DNA of 11,936 nucleotides from Anaerolineales bacterium UBA3940. Lineage in GTDB: Bacteria > Chloroflexota > Anaerolineae > Aggregatilineales > UBA3940. Below are positions 6,544 to 11,936 of this stretch, piece after piece (position 1 is the stretch's first letter; every line of letters starts with the position of its first letter). The position numbers were made by a program, and so were the translations under genes. The stretch covers positions 13,806-25,741 of the forward strand of contig DGDY01000143.1 in the NCBI GenBank assembly GCA_002385675.1, written 5' to 3'. Below the pieces are notes generated by a model. The model was not told where the DNA came from. It saw only the letters and a program-made list of their open reading frames with translations, and did not search any database.

Positions 6544-7563
6544 GTGCGCGTCTTGCTCATCGGCGGCTCTGGTTTTATCGGCCAACGCGTTATCGCCCGC
6601 CTGCAGCAGCGAGGGCATGACGTCATCATCTTCCACCGGGGGCTCAGCAAGGCCCCCAAAGAACTGGACGTTGACTATATCACCGGCAATCGCCTGGAGA
6701 TCGACAAGTATACGCGGGAGATCGACCGGGCAGCGCCGGATGCCGCGATCGACTTCCTCCCCTGGAACGATACCGACACCCGCCGCGTGATCCAGAGCCT
6801 GCACGGGCGCGTCGAGCGGGTTATCCACCTGTCCAGCGGCGACGTGTACCGCGCATGGGGCAACTTCCTGAACGGCGACTACGGCGAGCCGGTCCCGCTG
6901 GGCGAGGACGCCCCGCTGCGTTCCAACCTGTACCCCTATGCCGGCACCCGCCCCGGCATGGAAACCTACGATAAGGTGCTGGCCGAGCGAGCCATACTGA
7001 CCGCTCACTACGAGGAAGGCTACCCCGGCGCGATCATCCGTCTGCCGATGGTTTATGGCCCCGGCGACCCCCAGCACCGCATCTGGCCCTTCGTCAAGCG
7101 CATGCTGGACGGGCGCCCGTACATCCTGCTCTCGAAGTGCCACGCGGCGTGGCTCTCGCAGCGAGGCTACGTGGACGACGTCGCCTTTGGCATTGTGCTC
7201 GCCGCCGAGCGCGAGAGCAGCGTGGGGCAGGTGTACAACGTCGGCAGCCTGCGCACCCACTCGATCGGCGCATGGGTGCGGCGCATCGGCGACATCATGG
7301 GGTGGGACGGTGAGATCCGCCTCGTTCCCCCCGACCGCCTGCCGCGCCATCTCCAGTCGTCGCACAACTACATGCAGCACATCCTCTTCGACACGTCCAA
7401 GATCCGCCGCGAGCTGGGTTACTACGAGCTGGTCGACTCGGAGGAGGCGCTGCGCCTGACGGTCGAGTGGCAGCGCGAAATCCCGCCTGAGAACAGCAAC
7501 GGGCACAAGTTCGACTATGCCGCCGAGGACGCGGTCGTGCGCGAGCTTGCCCACGAGTTATAG
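6544..7563 (+). CDS. NAD-dependent epimerase/dehydratase-like SDR protein
   Basis: A 339-residue protein of the extended/atypical short-chain dehydrogenase superfamily. The N-terminal Rossmann nucleotide site is LLIGGSGFIGQRV (GGSGFIG at 7-13). Further landmarks are VIHLSSGDVY (93-102), ETYDKVLAE (140-148), RLPMVYGPGDP (166-176), YVDDVA (209-214) and YNVGS (231-235). Such enzymes act on nucleotide sugars or similar metabolites. Here the usual YxxxK pair reads YxK (Tyr142, Lys144), so catalysis or substrate may differ from classical sugar epimerases. The GTG start has GGAGAGGAG 8 nt upstream. Gene order with a membrane methyltransferase hints at surface glycan modification, but that is inference. 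Its stop codon is immediately followed by the terminase regulatory region. Confidence 0.85.
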   Translation: MRVLLIGGSGFIGQRVIARLQQRGHDVIIFHRGLSKAPKELDVDYITGNRLEIDKYTREIDRAAPDAAIDFLPWNDTDTRRVIQSLHGRVERVIHLSSGDVYRAWGNFLNGDYGEPVPLGEDAPLRSNLYPYAGTRPGMETYDKVLAERAILTAHYEEGYPGAIIRLPMVYGPGDPQHRIWPFVKRMLDGRPYILLSKCHAAWLSQRGYVDDVAFGIVLAAERESSVGQVYNVGSLRTHSIGAWVRRIGDIMGWDGEIRLVPPDRLPRHLQSSHNYMQHILFDTSKIRRELGYYELVDSEEALRLTVEWQREIPPENSNGHKFDYAAEDAVVRELAHEL

Positions 7564-7584
7564 CGGTTTGCACACTCTAACCGC
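7563..7584 (+). promoter_or_regulatory. Inverted repeat GCGGTT-N10-AACCGC upstream of the terminase promoter
   Basis: The 6-bp arms at 7563-7568 and 7579-7584 flank ten bases and overlap the last base of the SDR stop codon. The inner GTTTGCA and CTAACC blocks recur at the portal promoter, where the outer arm bases are less well kept (GTT/AAC core). It is probably a binding site for a dimeric regulator. Confidence 0.45.
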
Positions 7585-7588
7585 CTGC

Positions 7589-7602
7589 TGATCGCCCGAT
7601 CA
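7589..7602 (+). promoter_or_regulatory. TGATC-N4-GATCA operator of the terminase promoter
   Basis: TGATC-GCCC-GATCA is a 14-bp dyad ending 11 bases before the -35. The same dyad stands in almost the same place at the portal promoter (within 5166-5181), followed in both by GCCCGGCG, one base and TTGAC. Confidence 0.65.
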
Positions 7603-7613
7603 ACGCCCGGCGC

Positions 7614-7641
7614 TTGACGCTCCGCACCGCCCGCGTAGAAT
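7614..7641 (+). promoter_or_regulatory. Promoter of the large terminase gene
   Basis: TTGACG (7614-7619) and TAGAAT (7636-7641) are 16 bases apart. The start would be near 7648. It mirrors the portal promoter in element order, which supports function. The leader to the proposed start codon is about 230 nt and rich in hairpins. Confidence 0.7.
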
Positions 7642-7649
7642 GAAAGGCA

Positions 7650-7665
7650 TAGAACAATCGTTCTA
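7650..7665 (+). promoter_or_regulatory. LexA-like (SOS-type) box at the terminase transcription start
   Basis: TAGAAC-AATC-GTTCTA is a perfect dyad with 6-bp arms containing the GAAC-N4-GTTC core of Gram-positive-type LexA boxes. It begins nine bases after the -10, overlapping the expected start site, a classic repressor position. The portal promoter has a one-mismatch counterpart. Confidence 0.6.
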
Positions 7666-7810
7666 GCCAAAGGCGCGGGCAGCGCCGCGCGGGAAACTCG
7701 TCTCCAAGCGCCGGGCGCGTCGATGGCCTCCGGCCATGCCGCCCAACCCACCACACACCGACGCCGCCGCGCGGCCACCAGCCGGACGGCGAGCCGCCCG
7801 CGTCCCCCGA

Positions 7811-7838
7811 ACCAGGGCAGGCCACCACCTGCCCTGGT
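7811..7838 (+). other. Strong hairpin in the terminase leader
   Basis: ACCAGGGCAGG and CCTGCCCTGGT form an 11-bp perfect stem with a 6-nt loop (CCACCA). It lies 23 bases before the AGGAGG ribosome site. Only a broken pyrimidine run (TCTTCGCGTCTTT) follows, so termination would be weak at best. A second small hairpin, ATGGCC-tcc-GGCCAT (7723-7737), contains the only in-frame ATG. The rest of the 312-base gap (7564-7875) holds the promoter, operators and Arg/Pro-rich open frame that does not look coding. Confidence 0.55.
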
Positions 7839-7875
7839 CTTCGCGTCTTTGCACGTTGAGAGGAGGTCGAACGGA

Positions 7876-9084
7876 CTGAGGAGTGTTCCCATCCCCCACC
7901 TGCGCGACGACCAGCGTGCCATCGCCGGGCACCCGGCACGCTTCAAGGTCGTCGCCTGCGGGCGGCGCTGGGGCAAGACGACGCTCGGGCTGGCGCTCGC
8001 CGTGGCCCACGCCCGGCAGGGCCGCCGCGTCTGGTGGGTCGCACCGACCTACCGCCTCGCCTTCCAGCCCTGGCGCACGCTGAAAGCCGCGCTGCACGCC
8101 GAATGGGTTCACAAGCTCGAAGCCGAGCGCCACATCGACCTGCCCGGCGGCGGCTCCATCACCGTCCGCTCGGCGGATGACCCGGACAGCCTGCGAGGGG
8201 TCGGGCTGGATTTCGTCGTCGTGGATGAGGCGGCCTTCACCACGCCGGAGACGTGGAGCGCGGCGCTGCGCCCGGCGCTCTCCGACCGTGGCGGCGAGGC
8301 GCTGATCATCTCCACCCCCTGCGGTCACAACTGGTTCTATCACGCCTTCCAGCGCGGGCAGGACCCGCTCGTGCGCGAGTGGCAGTCGTGGCGCGCGCCG
8401 ACGTGGGCCAACCCGCTCATCCCACCGGAGGACATCGACGAGGCGCGAGCGGTGCTGCCGCGCCGGGTCTTCGAGCAGGAGTACGAGGCGGCCTTTCTCC
8501 AGAACGGCGGCGCGGTCTTTCGCGGCGTGCGGGACGCCGTCTGCACGGAGCCGCGCTCCCCGGCTGCCGCTCGCCGCTGCGTCATGGGCGTGGACTTTGG
8601 CCGCTACCATGACTTCACCGCCGCTGTGGTGATCGACGCGGACGCCCGGCCCGTGCCCGCCGTCGTCGCAGTGGACCGCTACAACGAGGCCAACTGGGCT
8701 GTGCAACGGGCACGGCTGGCGGCGCTGGCCCGCCGCTGGTCGGTGCAGGCTATCCTTGCCGAGGCCAACGCCATGGGCGAGCCGAACATCGACGCGCTGC
8801 GGGCCGAAGGGCTGCCCGTCGAGGCGTTTGTCACCACCGCGCAGAGCAAGCCCCGGCTGATCGAGTCGCTCGCCAGCGCGGTCGAGTCCGGCGGCATCGC
8901 CCTGCCCGATCACGCCCAGCTTCTCGCCGAGTTGGAGGCCTTCACCTACGAGCTGAACCCGCGCACCAACCACACACAGTATGGCGCGCCGCCCGGCCTG
9001 CATGACGACACAGTGATCGCGCTGGCGCTGGCGTGGCACCTCGTCTGCACGCCGCGCCTCTCGCTCGGCATCGCGGAGGTGTGA
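7876..9084 (+). CDS. Phage terminase large subunit (TerL)
   Basis: TerL is the ATPase-nuclease motor that cuts concatemeric DNA and pumps it through the portal. Counting from 7876 (402 residues), the ATPase has Walker A CGRRWGKTT (28-36), Walker B VVVDE (114-118) and coupling motif STP (146-148). The RNase H-like nuclease has Asp240 in GVDFG, Glu296 in ILAEAN and Asp377/378 in LHDDTV. All catalytic parts are present. The frame is open from an ATG at 7723, but that adds 51 Arg/Pro-rich residues, lacks an SD and lies in a hairpin. I place the start at CTG 7876, 9 nt after AGGAGG, where typical TerL N-termini begin; this non-ATG start is uncertain (7723 or TTG 7849 are alternatives). No small-subunit gene is adjacent, and the gene is divergent from portal and about 2.9 kb away. 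Confidence 0.93.
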   Translation: MRSVPIPHLRDDQRAIAGHPARFKVVACGRRWGKTTLGLALAVAHARQGRRVWWVAPTYRLAFQPWRTLKAALHAEWVHKLEAERHIDLPGGGSITVRSADDPDSLRGVGLDFVVVDEAAFTTPETWSAALRPALSDRGGEALIISTPCGHNWFYHAFQRGQDPLVREWQSWRAPTWANPLIPPEDIDEARAVLPRRVFEQEYEAAFLQNGGAVFRGVRDAVCTEPRSPAAARRCVMGVDFGRYHDFTAAVVIDADARPVPAVVAVDRYNEANWAVQRARLAALARRWSVQAILAEANAMGEPNIDALRAEGLPVEAFVTTAQSKPRLIESLASAVESGGIALPDHAQLLAELEAFTYELNPRTNHTQYGAPPGLHDDTVIALALAWHLVCTPRLSLGIAEV

Positions 9085-9345
9085 GCCCTCTCCCTTCGCG
9101 CAGTGCGCCTGCGGAGTAGGAGGGGATTCGGCGTTGGGTGGCTGCTGCCGGCCCCTGATCGATCACAGGGAGCCGTGACTAAACGTCGCGGCGTTGTCCG
9201 CTCTTGCGTCCCCGAACCCCCACCCAGCGCGGATCGTATGACAGTCGCACGCAAAATGGTGACGTGCGGCTATAGCCCCGGTTCCTTATTTCATATATGA
9301 TAGGGGAACAAGCAGGCGAGTTGAGGCCTGGAGAATCGTAAGGGG

Positions 9346-9954
9346 ATGAAGCGACGAGACGTATTCTGGTTGGCGTTAGCGGTCGCGCTGCTTGTGCCGT
9401 TTATCGTCACCGTGATCTCTGCGAGCGTCGGCATCGCAGAATTTGCCATCATCAGCACCCTCATCATCATCGTCGCAGTGTCGCTCGCCGGGCGCAATCT
9501 GATCCGGAGTATGCAACAATCCACCGCACGTGAGCGCGAGGCGAACGGCGGTATCCGCCGGCCCGCGCTGCTCATCGGGTTGAGCGTGCTGGGCTTCGCG
9601 CTGCTGGGCGTTCTCGTCGCCGCGGCGCTGTCCAGCGCTGCGACGCCCGCCACCCCCGCCGAAGAGGTCGCCGCACCGACGCCCGTCGTTGTTGAACCTG
9701 CCGGCCCGCGCGAGGTCAACCCTGTCAGCGGCCTGACCGGTGCGCTCATCGGGGCGGTGGTAGGGGCAGGCATCCTGTTCGCTGTGTACCTGTTCTTCTC
9801 GCGGAACCAGCCCGCCCCCGCCGCGCCGGAGGAGCCGGTGGCTGACACGCCAGCCTTCGACTGGCGCGAGATGCTCGCCGGGGATGACGACAGCGACGAG
9901 GACGTGGCATGGTGGGTACAGCAGCTCTCCCGCAAAAACAACCCCAAACGCTAG
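9346..9954 (+). CDS. Four-helix membrane protein of unknown function
   Basis: I do not recognise this 202-residue protein. Hydrophobic segments lie at about 7-28, 33-49, 73-97 and 130-151. Between the third and fourth is a Pro/Ala/Glu-rich linker with PATPAEE and APTPVVVEPAG, probably exposed on one face of the membrane. After the last helix comes a Pro-rich stretch, then an acidic tail with GDDDSDEDVAWWVQQL (179-194) and a basic end. The ATG at 9346 follows AAGGGG directly, an unusually tight SD, and GGAG lies further upstream. The 261-base gap before it (9085-9345) shows no gene; a TATGAT at 9296-9301 has no convincing -35. A strong terminator follows. It could be a small phage lysis or envelope protein, but a bacterial membrane protein seems likelier. 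Confidence 0.75.
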   Translation: MKRRDVFWLALAVALLVPFIVTVISASVGIAEFAIISTLIIIVAVSLAGRNLIRSMQQSTAREREANGGIRRPALLIGLSVLGFALLGVLVAAALSSAATPATPAEEVAAPTPVVVEPAGPREVNPVSGLTGALIGAVVGAGILFAVYLFFSRNQPAPAAPEEPVADTPAFDWREMLAGDDDSDEDVAWWVQQLSRKNNPKR

Positions 9955-9975
9955 CAGGTCGATACACGGTCGCCG

Positions 9976-10001
9976 GGGCGCCTGTGAGGCGCCCGTTTTT
10001 T
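9976..10001 (+). terminator. Rho-independent terminator after the membrane-protein gene
   Basis: GGGCGCCT-gtg-AGGCGCCC is a perfect 8-bp stem with a 3-nt loop, followed by G and six T (9996-10001). It lies 21 bases after the stop codon. It separates this gene from the downstream operon. Confidence 0.93.
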
Positions 10002-10119
10002 GTTGGCCGCGTGCCGCCTTGTGCAACCGCAGCGCCCGTCCCTGCGTAGAAGCACATAACAACGGACCCGTACACCCTGCCTCCCTTTGCAATCCAACCA
10101 GCGAAATTTCCGTCAGGGG

Positions 10120-10153
10120 TTGACATTGTCCGCCGCCCGCTCTACAATGTTAA
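10120..10153 (+). promoter_or_regulatory. Near-consensus promoter overlapped by a 34-bp dyad
   Basis: TTGACA (10120-10125) is a perfect -35 and TACAAT (10143-10148) a near-perfect -10, 17 bases apart. TTGACATTGT (10120-10129) and ACAATGTTAA (10144-10153) are complementary at 9 of 10 positions, so the dyad covers both hexamers with its centre in the spacer. A strong promoter buried in a dyad is what a repressible or MerR-like-controlled gene would show. The rest of the gap (10002-10119) shows nothing definite. Confidence 0.85.
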
Positions 10154-10209
10154 TCGAAAATTTCATTTTCTTGATTTAGTGGTTGATAATTTTAATAAGG
10201 GGGATTAAC

Positions 10210-11052
10210 ATGACAGGGACAGCCGAGGCGGAAGCGCAAGATAGAGTCATCACCGGCGAGATCGCCGAGACGCTTGGCGAGGCGCAGGCCATGCGCGCCG
10301 TCATTCATCTGGGCGTCATGGCACTCGCGCTGGGGGCCAGGCCGGGCCGCGCGCTTGCCGCGAGCGGTTCTTACCGCACCAGCCGGCGACTGCCCGTCAA
10401 CGTCTCGTATGAAGTACGCAACGGCACGGGCGAACTCAACATCACGCAGCGCGGGGAGGGCGGCTCGACCTGGCACACGGGCTGGCGCTTCGGCTTCCGG
10501 CGCCGCCGTGAGCGTACCGTCGATTACCGGCTTGACCTCGATCTGACCAACGCCGTGCCGCTCGACCTGAACGTGCATGTCGGCGTCGGCGCGGCAGACC
10601 TCGACCTCTCCGGGCTGAACGTCCGCTCGCTGGTGGTCGAGGGCGGCGTGGGGCGCTCGGCCATCACCCTGCCCCGGCAGGGCTCGCTCGTGCTGGACGT
10701 GACGAGCGGCGTCGGCGATCTGGTCGTCGAGCCGCCCGCTTTCAGTGACGAGCTCCGGATCGAGCAGCTTCACATCGCCAGCGGTGTCGGCAAGGTGCGC
10801 ATGGAACTGCCCGACCGGGGCAAGTTCGAGGCGAAGGTGGAGAGCGGCATGGGGGACGTGACGCTCCAGGTGCCCACCGAACTCGCCGCGTACGTCGAGT
10901 GCACCAACGGGATTGGCCGCGTGCGCATCGAGCCGGGCCGCTTCGAGAGGGTCGGGCATGGGCGCTGGCAGACGCCCGGTTATGCCACAGCCGCCGACCG
11001 GGTATTCATCCGCGTCGACTCAGGTATGGGTAACGTCAACATCGTAAGCTGA
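10210..11052 (+). CDS. GxG-repeat beta-solenoid protein, toastrack/DUF4097/LiaF-C-like
   Basis: A 280-residue protein. After an N-terminal stretch of about 50 residues with a weak hydrophobic patch (HLGVMALALGA) and a basic FGFRRRRER segment near residue 100, the rest is a regular repeat of about 20 residues centred on xG(V,M,I)G: VGVGAADLDL, GGVGRSAITL, SGVGDLVVEP, SGVGKVRMEL, SGMGDVTLQV, NGIGRVRIEP and SGMGNVNIVS. Such repeats form one-sided beta-solenoids, as in toastrack/DUF4097 domains and the LiaF C-terminus, which sense or respond to cell-envelope stress. I see no clear signal peptide or lipobox. The ATG has AAGGGGG 6 nt upstream; an earlier in-frame TTG (10183) has no SD. An MFS transporter gene follows 33 bases later, so the pair is an operon. 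The role is inferred. Confidence 0.8.
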   Translation: MTGTAEAEAQDRVITGEIAETLGEAQAMRAVIHLGVMALALGARPGRALAASGSYRTSRRLPVNVSYEVRNGTGELNITQRGEGGSTWHTGWRFGFRRRRERTVDYRLDLDLTNAVPLDLNVHVGVGAADLDLSGLNVRSLVVEGGVGRSAITLPRQGSLVLDVTSGVGDLVVEPPAFSDELRIEQLHIASGVGKVRMELPDRGKFEAKVESGMGDVTLQVPTELAAYVECTNGIGRVRIEPGRFERVGHGRWQTPGYATAADRVFIRVDSGMGNVNIVS

Positions 11053-11085
11053 CCACCTGTAGCACAATCTTACCGGAGCACCAGC

Positions 11086-11936
11086 ATGAACCAGCACCAC
11101 GACCACCAACCTGAACTCCAACCCGAACCCAGCCTCCGCCCCTTTGCCGTGATGTGGGGCGGGCAGGCGTTCTCCCTGTTCGGTAGCCACCTCGTCCAGT
11201 TCGCACTGGTCTGGTATCTGACCGAGTCGACCGGCTCGGCGACGGTGCTGGCTTTCGCCACGATGATGGCTCTGCTGCCGGAGGTCCTGATCAGCCCGTT
11301 TGCGGGCGCGCTCGTCGACCGCTGGGATCGACGCCGGGTCATGATCGCCGCCGACGCCGGCATCGCGGTGACCACCCTGATACTGGCCGCCCTCTTTGCG
11401 ACCGGCAGCGTGCAGGTCTGGCACATCTACGCCGCGATGCTGGTGCGGGCCACCGGCGGCGCGTTCCACTGGCCCGCCATGCAGGCTTCGACGACGCTGA
11501 TGGTCGCCCGGAGGCACCTGTCACGCGTGGCGGGCTTCAACCAGGCGCTGAGAGGCGCTGCCGCCATCGCCGCGCCGCCTCTGGGCGCGATCCTGCTGGG
11601 CGTGCTGCCCATTCAGGGCGTGCTCGCCATCGACGTGCTCACCGCGCTGGTGGCGATCGCGCCGCTGCTGTTCATCCACGTGCCGCAGCCCGAACAGGCT
11701 CCCGGCGAGCGCCTGTCGGTGCTGGGGGACCTGCTCGCCGGGGTGCGCTTCGTCGGCTCGTGGCCCGGCCTGCTGCTGATCATCGGCATGGTGACGGTCA
11801 TCAACCTGCTGAGCACACCCGCCTTCTCGCTCCTGCCGCTGATGGTCACCGATCACTTCCGGGGCGGCGCGCTGGAGCTTGCCACGCTGCAATCGGCGGA
11901 GGGCATCGGCATGATCGTGGGCGGGCTGCTGCTCGG
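11086..11936 (+). CDS. MFS transporter, drug or macrolide/siderophore-exporter type (cut by window end)
   Basis: The frame is open from ATG 11086 to the window end (283 codons). A short His/Gln/Pro-rich N-terminus (MNQHHDHQPELQPEPSL) precedes membrane helices. The MFS signature loop after helix 2 is GALVDRWDRRRV, a close form of G-x3-D-R-x-x-R-R. The WGGQAFSLFGSHLVQFALVWYL first helix and the following helix pattern match the MFS_3 group, which holds macrolide-efflux and enterobactin-exporter-like proteins using the proton gradient. GGAG lies 8 nt before the start. Cotranscription with the GxG-repeat gene suggests an envelope-stress or antimicrobial export unit. Substrate is unknown; the C-terminal half is outside the window. 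Confidence 0.9.
   Translation, partial: MNQHHDHQPELQPEPSLRPFAVMWGGQAFSLFGSHLVQFALVWYLTESTGSATVLAFATMMALLPEVLISPFAGALVDRWDRRRVMIAADAGIAVTTLILAALFATGSVQVWHIYAAMLVRATGGAFHWPAMQASTTLMVARRHLSRVAGFNQALRGAAAIAAPPLGAILLGVLPIQGVLAIDVLTALVAIAPLLFIHVPQPEQAPGERLSVLGDLLAGVRFVGSWPGLLLIIGMVTVINLLSTPAFSLLPLMVTDHFRGGALELATLQSAEGIGMIVGGLLL

Noticed and set aside
5098..7665. Inverted promoter copies as terminal repeats of a transposon
   Set aside because: No transposase lies between them, no target duplication is evident, and the conserved blocks are promoter and operator parts with variable spacers.
7663..9039. Long open frame on the minus strand opposite the terminase
   Set aside because: It is the antisense shadow of a gene with every TerL motif; the antisense product is Arg/Gly/His-rich without recognisable domains and lacks an SD.
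9153..9170. TGATCGATCA palindrome within CCCTG...CAGGG, considered as a third copy of the phage operator
   Set aside because: The half-sites touch with no 4-nt centre, and neither GCCCGGCG nor TTGAC follows, so it does not match the shared module.
9273..9301. Promoter for the membrane-protein gene using TATGAT at 9296-9301
   Set aside because: The hexamer at the right distance upstream (TAGCCC) does not resemble a -35, and there is no extended -10.
11020..11892. Minus-strand open frames opposite the MFS gene
   Set aside because: They have basic, low-complexity products in GC-rich antisense; the plus frame has the MFS signature and transmembrane pattern.

Overview
The window is GC-rich and dense with genes. 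It holds part of a tailed-phage (HK97-type) head and tail gene set embedded among bacterial genes. The host is most likely a Chloroflexota bacterium, perhaps Anaerolineae-like. I infer this from GC-rich coding with SD-led starts, multi-hairpin intergenic repeats, a Gram-positive-type LexA-like box, and the mix of SDR, methyltransferase, GxG-repeat and MFS genes. No rRNA or marker gene is present, so the assignment is tentative.

Layout. Positions 1-4951 (minus strand) carry a morphogenesis operon read right to left: HK97-type portal, a prohead protease fused in frame to the HK97 major capsid protein, a gp6-like head-tail connector, a neck or tail-terminator-like protein, and the start of a tail protein cut by the window edge. 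Positions 5400-7563 (plus strand) carry two bacterial-type genes, a membrane-anchored SAM methyltransferase and an NAD-dependent epimerase-like SDR, separated by a cluster of six 3-nt-loop hairpins. Positions 7876-9084 (plus) encode a complete large terminase subunit, split from its usual portal neighbour and divergent from it. Positions 9346-9954 encode an unrecognised four-helix membrane protein followed by a strong terminator. Positions 10210-11936 hold a two-gene operon, a GxG-repeat beta-solenoid (toastrack-like) protein and an MFS exporter (cut by the window end), behind a near-consensus sigma-70 promoter overlapped by a large dyad.

The most striking signal is regulatory. The portal operon and the distant terminase each start from a promoter with the same architecture, arranged as outward-facing inverted copies about 2.4 kb apart. 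Each has GTTTGCA-N4-CTAACC, then the palindrome TGATC-N4-GATCA, then GCCCGGCG-N-TTGAC as the -35 region, a -10, and a LexA-like AGAAC-N4-GTTCT box (one arm imperfect on the portal side) just downstream. I count 41 of 54 identical positions without gaps from GTTTGCA through the -35. The two promoters thus look like one regulon that keeps the packaging motor and the capsid genes in step, possibly under SOS control, although they are physically separated.

A second theme is host-type palindromic repeats inside the phage operon: one between tail genes, and one translated in frame as the linker joining protease to capsid. Together with the separated terminase this suggests a long-resident prophage remnant or a domesticated, GTA-like element. 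No integrase, replication or lysis gene is visible, so that remains inference.
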